Shown: positions 1 to 12,540, counted from the stretch's first letter. The stretch: 64,000 nucleotides of DNA from Platerodrilus igneus (GCA_036346225.1 JARFIW010000884.1:2906001-2970000); one strand, 5' to 3'. Numbers and translations: made by a program. Notes: a model not told the origin generated them from the sequence alone.

Positions 1-1489
1 TATCACATAAAGGTGTCAATAACGAGTTTTTACATTACTTGATAAAAACAGACGGGATTCCGCCTGGACCCGCACTTTTGTTACAATCCAAAGCATTAAT
101 CTTACTCAGAATTTCATCTTCTGTGAAATTATGCATAGATAGCGTATTATAATTTGGAATACTAATGTTTGGTAGTAAATCAGAGTGACGCTTTTGATAA
201 CAGGACTCAAAATGCTTTGCAAAAGAGGAGACCATATCTGTAGGACTCTCCCGTTTGACTCCTTTGTAAAACATTATTTTAGGTATCCCAGTATCCTTTT
301 TGAGTGCTGAGATGTATGACCAGAAGTATTTCAAGTTTGTAGGTATCATTAACTCTGTGTTGGAAACAAACACTAAGTAACACCAATCTATGAGGAACTT
401 AGTTTCTCTTCTTGCAATGGAGTACTGATTATAATCATACTCTAACCCTGTTTTCTTATATTTTTTATACAGCTTAGTTTTACGGGCTATAAGGGATTTC
501 AACTCGGCACTATACCATTTCGGATACTTATTCTGTTTGAGAGTTTTTGAGGGCACATATTTTTCTATAGCTTTATGTATAGTGTCATAGAATAATAGCA
601 CTGACGTATGGAAGTTTTTATAAAACTCCAATCAGTTTCTTGTAAAAATTTATTTATTTTGGGAAAATTAGCTTTGTTAAATAATCTAACTTTTATATTT
701 ATTTTGTTGTTGATTAATGGCACACTATTCCAGGAAAACGCTGTGTGTAATGGTGGGTGATGCATATCAATTGGGCATATAGCAAAATTACTTTTTACCA
801 CACTGATAAAATCTAGATTGTCGGCAAAAACAAGGTCTAGTATTTTACCTTGATTGTTAGTAATACCATTATACTGTTGCATTTCAAGGCAATACATACC
901 ATCTACAATAATTTCTGATGCCAGATTATTAAACTGAGAAGGTACAAACACATTCTCTTCATGATACCAACTTATATCTGGGCAGTTAAAATCTCCAAAT
1001 ATACAAACTTTACAATGTGCATTCTCACGTTTTATATTTTCTATGCTATTAATAAGTTCTTGATATATTTGTGCATGAGAAGCAGGTGGTATATATATAG
1101 CCCCCAGCAGTATATGAGAATTACCTGTCTTTATCTTAACCCAAATATCTTGATAAATTAGGTTATTACCACTTCTCTGCTCAATTGACATATATTTGGA
1201 TTTAACTGCTATGAGTACTCCACCCCCTCTTGAACAACAAAAAGTGTTGTAGTCCCTGTCCTTTCGATATATTTGAAAGCGACTATCAAACAGCTCCGAG
1301 CTGAGTATACTTGCTGTAAGCCACGTTTCAGTTAAAATGACAAAATCGTAATCTATAGACTGGATAGCAAGAGAAACCGCGCAAACTTTTGTTCTAAGAC
1401 CTCTGACATTTTGGTAAAAAACAGTGTTTCTTGGGAGTCCAACAGGAACACTTTCGGTCCTGTGAACTTGTTCAGCAGTTCTATACGGG
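1..1489 (-). pseudogene. LINE ORF2: endonuclease and start of reverse transcriptase, frameshifted
   Basis: An APE-type endonuclease domain is read on the minus strand from about 1489 down to 565. Visible motifs are FYQNVRGLRTK, LTETWL (catalytic Glu), GDFN and a terminal block ending in DMHHPPL, the usual position of the catalytic His. The frame then changes near 600-630 and continues to position 35 with the linker and the start of the RT domain (motif SAGPGGIPSVF, the common GPDGIP-like box). A stop follows at 35, but coding-like sequence resumes directly after it in the same frame. The copy is therefore non-functional as written (one frameshift, one stop). It encodes the nickase and polymerase that would act in target-primed reverse transcription. 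Confidence 0.8.
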
Positions 1490-2722
1490 TTGTTGATGTG
1501 AGGCGTGCCTACGGAAAATATAGCGTCTTAAAACTGCACCTTCAGGCCAGTTTTCTGGCTTGATTATTACTTCGTAATCTTGGAAGTCTACACCAATACG
1601 GAAACAGGCATAAATACCTTTGGTAGGTAGGGGCTCACAAACGAAAAGTTTGCCATTTAAAATTTTTGTTAGATGTTTGTTAACAGTTTCCACAGAAGTG
1701 CCTTGCTTGATACGCCCAAGAAATAGCCAAGCACGTTTAGAAACAGCGCTTAATTCAATGTTGTCTCTCGAGCCTGTTCCAACAACTAGCTGAGGAGTTC
1801 GGTTTGAAAATCTGTTTCGTCCACGCACGATCGTAAAAGATTCATCTATCAATGTATTACTGTCATTATTGTTTCTTTGATGGTGTAAATTTATATGTGA
1901 ATTATATTTCTGCGATTTTAATGGTTTGTTAGTATTAGCGCTTTGTACCATATTTGTTTCTTGTAAAAAAAATTTAGAAGTTGCCTTATGTAAAATTTCT
2001 GTATTACTAGCGGTAGTAGCTTTTGCTACCGAAGATTTATTCCCAATTGTATTAAACTTTTGTTTTCTTTTTGATAAATTGGAATCATTTATTACTTCTG
2101 AGTTCAAATTACTCCTATTTCCCATATCAGGCAATAATGTATTTTGAGATGCATTAAAACCTAGGACTTGGCCTTTAATGCTACTTGGCTGTGTATTATG
2201 AATTGAATTTGTAGATAAGCCACTAATATTGCCAGTTTTTAAGAATATTCCATGTTGAGCTGCCTTATCACCAGTCAACAACTTAATTAGATCAATATTG
2301 TTTTCTTTAAGAATGCAGATTTCCACTTTTAGTTCATTAATTTGTTGGCATAATACTTTAATTTGGCAATTTACTAAATCTTGCAAAATGTAATTAAAAT
2401 CATCACTTTTCAAAAAATTGATTACCTTGTTATCAGAATCCACATTTGTGATATCACTTGTACATTTGCTTGTGCTTAGTTCAGAACTTTCAACAACTGC
2501 GTTCTCAGTATTAGGTATCAAACCATCTTTTGCACAGAAGTTGCATTGAAATACCAAATCCTCTGATGCTAATTGTAAATAAGTTCTAATTCTTTCACCA
2601 CATGATGCATGCACTATATTACCACATTTGTAACACTTAACAACCTTATTTACTACCTTTTTCCTGCAATATAAGCACAGACTAGTTAGAGTTACAATAC
2701 TATGCTGATCATTGGCATCCAT
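1481..2722 (-). CDS. LINE ORF1 with PHD-like zinc finger (413 aa)
   Basis: An open 413-codon frame starts at 2722 and ends at 1481, overlapping the start of ORF2. Residues about 15-70 form a Cys/His-rich PHD-like finger (CLYC, CYKC, HASC and CNFC). A short leucine-rich, coiled-coil-like stretch follows at about 115-150, then a long Asn/Ser-rich spacer. The last ~90 residues (starting AWLFLGRIKQGTS) resemble the conserved C-terminal module of insect LINE ORF1 proteins. The likely role is RNA binding in the retrotransposon RNP. Unlike most transposon frames in this window it is intact. It is not a host zinc-finger gene, because ORF2 follows immediately. Confidence 0.75.
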   Translation of the reverse strand: MDANDQHSIVTLTSLCLYCRKKVVNKVVKCYKCGNIVHASCGERIRTYLQLASEDLVFQCNFCAKDGLIPNTENAVVESSELSTSKCTSDITNVDSDNKVINFLKSDDFNYILQDLVNCQIKVLCQQINELKVEICILKENNIDLIKLLTGDKAAQHGIFLKTGNISGLSTNSIHNTQPSSIKGQVLGFNASQNTLLPDMGNRSNLNSEVINDSNLSKRKQKFNTIGNKSSVAKATTASNTEILHKATSKFFLQETNMVQSANTNKPLKSQKYNSHINLHHQRNNNDSNTLIDESFTIVRGRNRFSNRTPQLVVGTGSRDNIELSAVSKRAWLFLGRIKQGTSVETVNKHLTKILNGKLFVCEPLPTKGIYACFRIGVDFQDYEVIIKPENWPEGAVLRRYIFRRHASHQQPV

Positions 2723-2819
2723 ATTTATAGTTGTATCATGGTAGCAAGAGTTCTTTTATGTATGGTCACGAAAATACACTTAAAAAATAGTACGTCACTA
2801 ATAATTTATATATTTTCAG

Positions 2820-3030
2820 GTGCATATACTACGCACAACCTAGTGTGTAAATTGGCTTTAACTAGCTTTGACCAAATTCCTGAGCAATTGGCAGAGTACT
2901 GTTATGTTGAATTTACAATGCCAGCCACCCAAGTAAGTCATACCACAGTGAGAAGTGTTAGTCTTCAAAACTCTGATAGTGAAGATCCTCCTGAAAAATA
3001 TGTTCGTTATCTAGCAAGACATGAATACAG
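2820..3030 (+). CDS. stnB: Stonin-family gene (stoned-B-like), penultimate coding exon
   Basis: The exon is bounded by an acceptor (TATTTTCAG) and a donor (TACAG|GTTGGT). It encodes about 70 residues that I recognise as the C-terminal end of the insect stoned-B/stonin mu-homology domain. Key segments are VCKLALTSFDQIPE, FTMPATQVSHTTVRSV and PPEKYVRYLARHEY. Stonins are endocytic adaptors that sort synaptotagmin during synaptic-vesicle recycling. The codon at the 5' edge is split (phase 1), so the rest of the gene lies upstream and left of the window; no other exon of it is visible in 1-2760, which is LINE sequence. The assignment is from memory of the family; another mu-homology protein is the alternative. 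Confidence 0.75.
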
Positions 3031-3080
3031 GTTGGTAATTAACAGTTAGAGTAATACATATTTAATCAATGTGTAAATAG

Positions 3081-3213
3081 GGTGGGCATTGAGCATACAG
3101 AGGGTGATTCAATTGCAGCTTATTCTGCTGTAACTTACAATAAACCTGTTCCTGCAGTGCAAGAGCAACCTCAAACTATAGTAGAAAATGACTCAAGCGA
3201 TGATAGTGATTAA
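3081..3213 (+). CDS. stnB: Stonin-family gene, last coding exon
   Basis: This exon is joined to the previous one across a 50-bp intron (3031-3080, GT...ATAG). The junction restores an Arg codon and continues in frame: HEYR, then VGIEHTEGDS. It ends with an acidic tail (NDSSDDSD) and a TAA at 3211-3213. The short acidic C-terminus after a KYVRYLARHEY motif fits insect stoned-B proteins as I remember them. No AATAAA was noticed in the next 300 bases, so the polyadenylation site is not located. Confidence 0.75.
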
Positions 3214-3689
3214 GAATAGTTTATTTGATAATTTTTATACTTTGTTTAAATTTTGTTCTATACTTGCCAAATTTGGTACACACTGTGTATCCTTTTACAT
3301 TATTCTTGTATTATACTGCATCAAACAATAGCTTGGCAGATTAGCTTTTTCATGCTCAAAGGTCTTATTCAAGAAAAATTAGACACAAACTGTGTTATCA
3401 AGGGTTTAAAATAGTAAATAATTGGTTATACATGTGGTAGCCTATGTTCAAAAATGACTACTATATGCATAACGTTGAAGGTAAATTATTTCCAATATGC
3501 AAAAAATTCAGAATACATTCACTTCCCTCCTTGCTGCAGACTTCTTTAACCTATTATGATGTAAATTAATTTTTTGCCTGATAAGAACAAAGTTGACATA
3601 CTTTATTTGAAAGTATATAATACAATTCCAAAACCAAAAACGAAAGATTTTTAACTAAACCAGAAATAATATAATGCATATCTACAAAG
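3214..3689. other. Downstream flank of stoned-B, no gene seen
   Basis: AT-rich sequence that probably contains the 3' UTR of the stoned-B-like gene. I see no convincing ORF, no canonical poly(A) signal close to the stop codon and no repeat structure. Confidence 0.4.
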
Positions 3690-4610
3690 GATTATAAGCA
3701 CCTTGTCAGTTCATACGACAACAATAACATCTTGATCCTTGTCTATTGCTGAATGAGCACCCCGTTTAGTTAGCCATAATTTCGTCTTGTAATAGGATGA
3801 TTTTTTAGTAAGCGATTTTCATGCAATGTTCCTGTATCTTTGTAACCATGCTTTCTCAAAAAGGACAATAATTTTAAACTTTTAAAAAGATTGCCAAAAT
3901 GAAATTTGTAAGGTAAATGTTTGGATGAAATCTCACATCATAAGAACCAAAAATATTTTCATAAACGTCATTCCTTTGTGTATTCTTCCCTTGATACAAG
4001 TCAAAGTTTAAGAGATATCCAGTTTTAGTGTTCAGACACCACATTATGTAACCAATTCTTATAGGATTGCATTTGATATGAACTGTTTACAACTGTGTCT
4101 AGCACAATACTTGATGACAGACTAATCAAAATCTAGACGTTGCTCTGATGCAAAATATTCAACATTTTTCTTTCAGTTTGTCCATCAGAGGTTTGCTTTA
4201 TAAGCCTCATCAGATCAGTTCGTTTTAGTGTTATCTTCACAAGGAACAAATAGCATTATATGTAAGAAGCGATCCCTTCTCGTAACATCGATGCAAGTTG
4301 ATTTTTCATATCAGAAATATATATACATTTGAACAGAAATGTGCGGATCTACAGGATTTTTCAAAATTGCCTACTTTCATATGTCATGAACTAAATAATT
4401 GATAAAGTCATCGATCAATACGGTCTCAAAAATTTCATCAGGTACAAGATTTTTTATGTTTTGCATAATCCGGTTGAGATAAATATCTTGCATTGTTTTT
4501 AACTGGATCAGCTTGTATCCAACGATTATTGTCTTTCACAATTACTTTTTCCGTTTGAATAAAACTTCTTTGTTGACTACTAGTGCTCTTTGACTCGTGA
4601 GCTTAAAATT
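3690..4610 (-). pseudogene. piggyBac-type transposase relic
   Basis: Minus-strand fragments in several frames follow the order of a piggyBac transposase: a DYAKHKK/PDEIFE-like block near 4430-4550, DRFLHIM near 4260, KPLMDKLKE near 4190, EQRLDFD near 4110 and GYLLNFDLYQGKN near 4000. A C-terminal part with HGYKDTGTLHENR lies near 3810-3860. The family is a DDE transposase cutting at TTAA. Decay is clear: several frameshifts, and a stop (TAG) where the acidic residue of the FDES-type motif is expected. The open frame at 4603-4914 may be its N-terminal extension but carries no recognisable motif. No TIRs or TTAA ends were identified. Confidence 0.75.
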
Positions 4611-5289
4611 TATTTCTATAGGCATCTTTAAGGTTTAACAATTTTATTTCAATATTTTCACGAAGTCGTGAACCACCTAGATTATCTAAAGTGCCACTCT
4701 CATTTTCTTCAGATGAATTTTTATCAGTAAGAATATTGGGGGTCTGGCAGTTTAACAAAAATTTCATCAATTGCTTTCGAATATGCCCTTTCAAGTGCTT
4801 CTTGTAATATAAGACCACTTTAAAAGAAGAATCGTTTTTACTAAAAAGAATTTGTTTTTTTGAATGAGTTGAAAATATGGTACCTAGGTATCCTAGCATT
4901 GCATATAGCAGCAAAGTCAGTATAAAACATGCTTTAGCATAATAAACAATAAAATCTATACAATAAATAAACTCAACATCTTAGCTTTAAAAATATGCTA
5001 CTGAAGCCATATTTTTATAAACAAAATATATAAATAAATTACTTATGTCAAGTGGAAGTCGTGCTCTTTGGAATTGTTTGTTGTGCTTGTACTTCACTGC
5101 ACTGTAACGTATACGATACTGCTTTCCAGCATATCCTATTGTTGCCTTCCTTTATAACATAAAACAAGTCCATCTGTTCGATGCAGCTGTTATTTTTTAT
5201 GATACAGGTGCTTCTGAATTTATCTGCAGTGGTTGCATATATGTAACAGTAGGTCATATAGAATTTTACTGCTTTGCAACTCAACAACT

Positions 5290-7535
5290 TATATTAGAGG
5301 TGATTATAAAATATTCATTACTTACACAGGTTTATAAAACTATTGCACATGGTAGCATAAAAAGAAATAATTAAAAATTTGAATACTTGAGTGCATGTAA
5401 CATATTTGTTAACGAGAATGTGGAACTCACTGAATCCTAGTTGTCATTCAATGTTCTAACAATTAAGTACCAAATCTGGTTATTATAATTTTCTTGGATG
5501 AGTGCAACATAATATTATAAATAAATTTTTTATTTTTAAACATAAGTAAAATATAGACTATTCACACTAAAGGAAGCTTAAAGATATAATTAGAATAAAC
5601 AATTGATTAATCAATATAAATACATAATACGTAAATTGGTTTACCGAAATAAACAGCTACGTAATCAAACTGTATTACGATTATAGTGTAAACAGAATAG
5701 TGCTAGCATCGTCATCATTGACCTAGTACTACTCAACTTTTCTACCTGTACCACAAGGATGAATATCTAAAGTTGATAATAACCTTGTTTGTGTAGTTAT
5801 TAGTTTAATTTAAATGAAAAAAAACAGATTTGTATTCAGTTAAATTACACTAGATGCGTTTTTAAATTGATATGTAACAATTAAACGTAACCCCACAATG
5901 TTTAGGATAAGACACAATCAAATTTCCTACCATATGAATAATTCAAGGTTTGTTACTTAAGAAATTTGTTTACATTAATATGTTCATAACAAGCTTTCCA
6001 ATTAACACTTTCGCTGCTTGTATTGAAAAGTACATAATAAATTCATAACAATCACTAAAATACGTTTCTAATTCGTACCTATAGCTAAAAAGCCATAATA
6101 CAACACATTGAACTGAAAAATTAACATGTCATGTAACAGGAAAATAAGATGCAATAGGTATTTGCAAGGTCCAGATGAATCGTTGGGTATGTTTTCGATT
6201 AAGCTTCATCAACCTGAACAAAGAATCATTGTGAGTTAAATATTACCACAGGCTTTCATAACCAGAATCATGATTAATAATAATAATATGTGTTTCACAT
6301 TTGATGGAACATCATTAGGACAAGACGAAAACACGGCTTCAGAATGTACATACCAGCATGTCCAATTAAGCAGAAAGATGTCTTGCAGCAATGTAGTGAA
6401 TGCAAGAAAATTGCTTCTGAACTGGCAGACCCATTAACTTAATAACCTAAAAGGTGTTTTGTGACAACAACCCAACATGTATACTTTAGCACAATGTGAC
6501 TTTTAGGTTGATTTAACTATTGGGCCTACCAATTTCCTTGCACACACTAGTTTGCTGCAGGACATATTGCGACTTAATTGGCCATATGAGTTTACATGTT
6601 CTATTGTAGTTTTCTAGGCCTTATTCCGATTGCTTCATATGACAGCGAGCGAAGCGTCGACCTTATTATTTCCTAGTGCGATAAAATTCAAACCAACATG
6701 TGTTATTATTAATTATGGATAGCATAAACATTGAATAAACAACATATTGAATATGTTATCCAAGACGGTATATAATCTTTACTTAAAATGTAAATGGTCA
6801 ATGAAGTTAAAGAAAACATATAACATATGAATAGTTAATTAAATGAATAAAATTGATATATAAATAACTAACCGACCAATCGAATAAAAAATGTATAAAA
6901 ACAATGGGTAGTAAATCAAATTGAGGAGAAATATATAAAAAGTATACCGAGGGTAGGAATTATGTCAGATAGCAACTAACATACCTGTACAAATATGTGT
7001 TAATAAATAACGATCAATACTTAACACATAATAGGTTTCTCAATAGTTTGATAGTTTTTGTTTAATCGGGTGTTATCAAGATTCTTTAGTTCTAAAGACA
7101 GTCTCTCTAATGTGCCAGAAGATAAAGATAATTAGTTAAAGTTTGAATTCAAATTTAGACTACAAATAAATATACTGAGCTGTTTTGTACTAATTATATA
7201 ATAAACAATTTTAGGGGAATGAGGGGAATTTGTGGTTTACATATCGTTTTTTGTGTAACTCATCAGAGACAGTTATTGTATAATGTATTTCGAGACACGC
7301 CTAACACCTTAACCATTGGTTTCATTCAACTTTGCTCAGAAATCAATCTTTATCTATGTATATAGAAATAATGGATGATAAGTGACCCACAAATTGATTG
7401 TTGGGTTCTGCCTCAGGCCCATGAACTAGTTAATTAACGAGGTTTTATATTCTTTACTTTTGTTTAATTGCTACACAAAATAAATAAATATATACACTCG
7501 CCATAAGCGAAAAACAGTTGATTGCTCATTTAATA
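5290..7535. other. AT-rich intergenic stretch, nothing identified
   Basis: No coding frame with recognisable content, no RNA gene and no strong repeat were seen on either strand. The sequence is rich in short A/T runs. Confidence 0.4.
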
Positions 7536-9053
7536 CAGGGTGTGTAACGGTGATGGGTCGTTAGCTGAATATGGAAAAGTAATGCGAATTGAAATCTGAA
7601 AATTGACGCATGTGTATTTGTTAATGTCTGCCATCTATTGAAAAAGGTGGTGACCTTCTGGTTCTTCTAGTTATGCCTGAAGTAGCAGTTTATTATTAAC
7701 TTTTTGGATTATACTAGTACGACATACCTTACATCTAAATCAAACCATTTTCAAGATATTGTTAATTTTCTGAAAATTTTGACTTTTGCATATCATACTT
7801 GGTTTAATTACAATACAAACTCTCTTAAAAAACAAAAGAACGTTTTAGCATATTATTGTTCTCGATAAATCTACCCAACTTTTATTTAAATGTTTTATTT
7901 CTAATGTCACATATGACGACTTCAATATTGAACTAATTTAGCGATAATAAAAAGTGCAGAAAATCAATTTTATTAAATGAAACACTTTGTATATTGTTGC
8001 TTCCTTGGAAAAACACTACTTCATGTAACATATCCTATACCAAAATTTTGAGGTTGATGAAATATGTAACAAAATTGGCGGGTTTATTGCGCGAAACAAG
8101 AAAACAGTAGAATGTAGTTAAGCTAAACAATTTATTTCAGGAGTTCTAAAACTTAAACAGAAGAAACAAATTTGATTATTTATTCCAACAAATATTCAAA
8201 TGCACCACCAGTACATTCCAAACATTTATTCATCCTTATTAACAGTATCTTGTGTGGCGTTCCTTCGCATTAATGGTGTTAAAAATGGCATACCATGATG
8301 CTTGTACCAAGCACATTGTTGGTCCAGTTCCTGTAAATTTTTTGGTGGCGTATTTGAACAGTTCTTGAAATAAATAATCAAATTTATGTTACATTTATTT
8401 TAAATTTTAGTACACCTAAAATAAAATGTTTCGCTTTACTACATTCTATTGTTTACTTGATGCGTGAAACAAAACAAAACCACCAATATTGTTACAAGTC
8501 TAGTTATCCTCTAAATTTAGGTATAGGAGATGCTACATGAAGTAGTATTAAAATTTACCTAGGAATCCAAAGTAACAATATGCAAAGTGCTCCATTTGAT
8601 AAAATAGAGTTTCTGCAGTTTCTATTATCGCAACATTAATTCAATATTGGAGTCGTCCTGTATGACATTAGGAAAAAAACATTTAATTAAATGTTGGGTA
8701 GACTTATTGGGAACAGTAATTTGCTAAAACATTGTTTTGTTTTTCAAGAGAATTGGTATGCTTAAACCAAGTATGATATGCAAGTCAACATTTTCAGAGA
8801 ATTAATGATATCTTGAAATTGGTTTTTAGACATGTTATATCTTTCATACATAAAATTATATGCACAGTCCAAAAACAGGGTGTTGCGTTTGAAATAATAA
8901 AGACAGCTACTTCAGACAGAACTGCAATAGAAGGCCATCACTATTTTTCAATAGATAGCGAATGTTAACAAATGCATTTGCGACAATTTTCAGATTTCAA
9001 TTTGCATTACTTTTCCATATTCGGTTAACGACTCATCGCTGTGACACACCCTG
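7536..9053. repeat. 1.5-kb fold-back element with ~700-bp inverted arms
   Basis: The left arm (about 7536-8214) starts CAGGGTGTGT. It is matched in reverse complement by the right arm (about 8343-9053), ending ACACACCCTG, with many substitutions but clear colinearity. A ~130-bp spacer separates them. The inner ends of both arms, each read toward the centre of the palindrome or outward from it, encode related tails (left on minus: NKCLECTGGAFEYLLE then stop; right on plus: GGVFEQFLK then stop). These look like the C-terminus of a Tc1/mariner-group transposase. The CAGGGTG terminus is shared with the element at 42891-45625. It is probably a non-autonomous fold-back made from the 3' ends of two opposed copies. 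A TA target duplication is not clear. Confidence 0.75.
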
Positions 9054-10902
9054 ACATACACATATTATAACTAATTACATGCTGCCACAGTAAGCAAATA
9101 CAATTACACCAATATCAATAATTTGTGTATTTGTTATACTATGAAACGAACTCGTTATATGCATAATTCTGGCTAATCTAAAATACATGTGATATCAAGT
9201 AAAGAATCTTTTGATGCTAAGATATTTAGTATTATAAAGTATTATAAAGACCCTTATCAGATCTAACCCAAACTCATTTTTACTGCAGTCTCTTTCCCAT
9301 TTCCACCCACTTATTTTTAGTAATTTGGAAAATAATGCCTATTTACATCTTTATTTCATGTTGAATAATTTCAACTGTCAGACTTGATTTTTGAAAACTC
9401 TTTTTTTTATTATTTGATTTTGCTTTCTATCAAACTTTCAAACATTCCGGCATCATTGGATAAGCAATGTAACTTACTAATGCACAAAAATGATTCTGCT
9501 ATAAATAATGCGATAATCAGCAGCTTGCCCAAATTGTCAGTTATTTACAACAATATCCATTGATTTCATATATGCATAATCCAATACAGAATTAAAGTAT
9601 TTGGATGTTTTGTGTTAAAAATCCAGGCATTGCATTTACTTTAAGACAATTCTTAATTAATGTATATTCCTATGTAAAGTTAATTTATATCACCCCAAGG
9701 ACAAAGCTATTCTTCATAAGCCATTATTTATTCAGTATTACAGGAATAATTTTAAAAGTGACACAAAATACTATTTTTTAAAACATTCTAAAAATTATAC
9801 ATTATTTTGACAATGTCCCTAGTCGATAGATAGGTATTGAATGTTTACTACAATAAGAATTTAGGATTAGTGCAAATAGTGTAGAGAATAAGTATTTTAC
9901 AAATCAGACAATATGGCTATAGTCTTCTATAGCTAGCAAGAAAAATATTAAAATCTAAAATGCTTATTTTACTTAGGACGATTTGTATGCGTATAGAAAC
10001 TAATTGAAAGAAAAGAACTTTTATAATATTGTTTCGATATTATGTTTTTGCAATACTCACCTTATTACGAGAACGCCACATAGTTAAAAAGTCTAAAACC
10101 TTTATTTATGCTATAACTGATGCCAAAAGTTTTAAAAATGTGGTGTTTATTAAAATAATTTCAACTACAGAAAATACAATTCAATGCAGTGCATAGCCAT
10201 AAATCAATGTTCGTAGACTTATGATTGATTAATAGTCATGTGCGAATATATCTTTTACAATTATTTGATAACACATTCTTTTCTAGATAACTTAATAATT
10301 ATTTGTTTGATATTTATATGAAAATATTTTGAAATACCTAGATTTTTACCATCAGGAATTATAGAATTTGTAAAAGCCAATTCAACCATTTATATCTCAA
10401 TATCATACAACGCATGCAAAACATATTATAATTTTAAGTTAAAATCGTATATTTATAAGACAAAGTTTAATTTAAATTGTAGATCGTTATAAATCTAAAT
10501 GCATTCCAACAAATTTCCTAAATATGTAAGTTGTCGCAAATCCAAGTTATGCGCTTTTGATGTTTAAGCTAGCTATATGTTAAAAATTGCTGGACAATAT
10601 TCTATTATTAGGAAATAAGTCTGTATCCTAAATGTCTTTAAAATAAATTATTAGTGTAAATGTATTATTCAATCACAGCAATGACGCCTTTGATGTTTAG
10701 TTAGTATACTCAGCTAATAAAATTTATTTTCACATATCATATTGCATTAATTTGAGCATTTAAAACCCCCTAAGGTTTAAGTATCCAAAGATAATAATTA
10801 TGTAGATCTAATTACTATAAGGAACAAACCAAAAGAAAAAAATTATAAATATGTATATAATTTAAGACAGGGTAGCCAAAGAAGTATTTACCTATAAGTA
10901 GG
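9054..10902. other. AT-rich stretch, nothing identified
   Basis: No supported gene, RNA or structured repeat. One short direct duplication (AGTATTATAAAG around 9229-9247) was noticed. Confidence 0.35.
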
Positions 10903-10915
10903 AAATATATTATAT

Positions 10916-10969
<54 letters not shown>
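10903..10969. repeat. (TA)n microsatellite
   Basis: An almost uninterrupted TA repeat of more than 45 bp with a few C interruptions at its left edge. Unlike several later TA tracts it has no recognised element joined to it. Confidence 0.9.
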
Positions 10970-10970
<1 letters not shown>

Positions 10971-11082
10971 GCAGTTTGAAAGATACTTCCCACGTACGCA
11001 AATATAAAATTTAAAATTTAATTATATAGTTTAAAATTTTATTCCTCAACTTATAAAATGTTGACTAATTGTAGTTTTAATT

Positions 11083-11150
11083 TATTTATTTATTTGTTTT
11101 AATATTTACATTGAGCCCAAAAAGCTCTAAAACGAGTGAAGCTTCTAGTC
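11083..11150 (-). repeat. Possible LINE 3' end with (AAAT)n tail
   Basis: Read on the minus strand, a segment ending TTTTGGGCTCAATGTAAA is followed by a TAAATAAATAAAT tail, a typical layout for a LINE 3' UTR and its simple-repeat tail. No coding part is attached, so this is a suggestion only. Confidence 0.3.
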
Positions 11151-12109
11151 ATTAATTTTAAGGAAATATAAAATAATTGTTGTTAGTACGTACTTAAACA
11201 AGTAAGTGTATATGTAATAGATACGAAGATTTATGAATGAATCACTACACCGCTCAGAAAAAGAGCATATTAAGAAAACACATAAATATGTATAATAGAT
11301 ATTGTAAAACTAAGTAAGTTTTATGAACCTGTAAAATTACCTTAGCTGTGTTTTCAATGTAAAAGCAAAATATATATCAGATATCCATATAATTTGTTTA
11401 TTGTATGTTTGCATGAATGTTTGCATAGTTAGCAACATTATATTCCTGGAACTACGGTCACACCTTAAACAATGGTTTGTAGTTTGAGTGTTAAGGAATA
11501 TCCTAAGTTCAAACAGCAAATTTATTTTGTAAAATTACGTTAGTTGGTTAGATGGTCAAAAGTAGAGCGCTCTCATCACTCTCATCTGTAGTTATTTAAT
11601 GTGGGCATGCTAAATAATGCTATATATTTATGAGCTAATCACTGTATGTATTTCTTTCAGAAAATAATTGTGAATGGAGTTTTGAAGGTAGATGTATTTA
11701 GGTGCTTTATTTACAGGATAGTTTAAGCTGTTAAGATGAATCAGACCATCCTACACTGTAAATTCCTTTATTTTACTATTGAGCTTTACAGAGGTCTCGG
11801 TCAGTAACGAGATTCTTCTACCTAGTACTACCACATTATTGGTAGTGCCCATGCAATTTTGTCGTTATCACCGAATGCTTATCCCGTTATAAGTTGCCTG
11901 TTAGGCAACCCAAACTACGGCTGTTACCGTGCCCATTCCTCATCGACTTCAGCTACATCCCCTAAGGATTAATATCTTTTCCTTGGGGTCCTAGTTCCAA
12001 ACAGGTTCGTAACAAATTATTTTTGTAAGGTGATAAAGGTTGTTTCGTCTTTATGTAAATAATTAATACTAAAATTTATTATTACATTGAGCTTGTTGGT
12101 TATTTTAAA

Positions 12110-12540
12110 TTCGCCGCGGTAGATTTAAATTTGTTAGTGCAAAATCTCCATGTGTTTACTTAAGCATGCTAACCAGTGCCGTGAGTGATAAACGTTACTC
12201 CGGATGTGCGAACAGTATTGATTGGAATATCCACGAAGCCAGCAGAGTAGAAGCTCGTCCTAGTAGTCGCATATCCCGCATCGATCGTACAAGTTCTCCA
12301 TGAAGAGAATCGATTTGTTTTTCGACTGTTCGCCCCGTTAACACCGCGTTGAGTTTGCACGTGCTGCATGAAGTTAATTGGATGAACCGCTTTGTTGCCC
12401 GCCGCCGCTATTATAATAATTCTACACTTATGAACCGCTTTGATAAACCGCTGTCGTAAAATTGTGCTGCGCTCCATCCGTCAAAGGAAGAGCTGTATTG
12501 GTTCCAACGTTTTTTCATCTGCATGCCGCATCATTAACAG
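12110..12540 (+). other. GC-richer block ending in a consensus splice donor (candidate 5' exon)
   Basis: This block is clearly richer in G+C and CpG than its neighbours and ends with AACAG|GTGAGT at 12540/12541, a strong plus-strand donor. A short plus-strand frame starts at the ATG near 12166 (about 45 codons). A 102-codon frame runs on the minus strand (12169-12477). Neither resembles a family I know. A noncoding first exon of a downstream gene, or part of an unrecognised transposon, are both possible. Confidence 0.25.

Larger units (their letters stand above)
1..2760 (-). mobile_element. Non-LTR retrotransposon (LINE), 5' portion, antisense in stoned-B intron
   Basis: Two consecutive minus-strand reading frames, a zinc-finger ORF1 followed by an endonuclease-RT ORF2, give the order of a LINE of the Jockey/CR1 group. 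The element runs off the left window edge inside the RT domain, so its 3' end is not seen. Its 5' end lies between the ORF1 start codon (2722) and the plus-strand splice acceptor at 2818-2819, so it sits antisense to the host gene and within about 100 bp of that acceptor. No target-site duplication could be identified, because only one end is present. Clade assignment is from motif order only. Confidence 0.85.
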
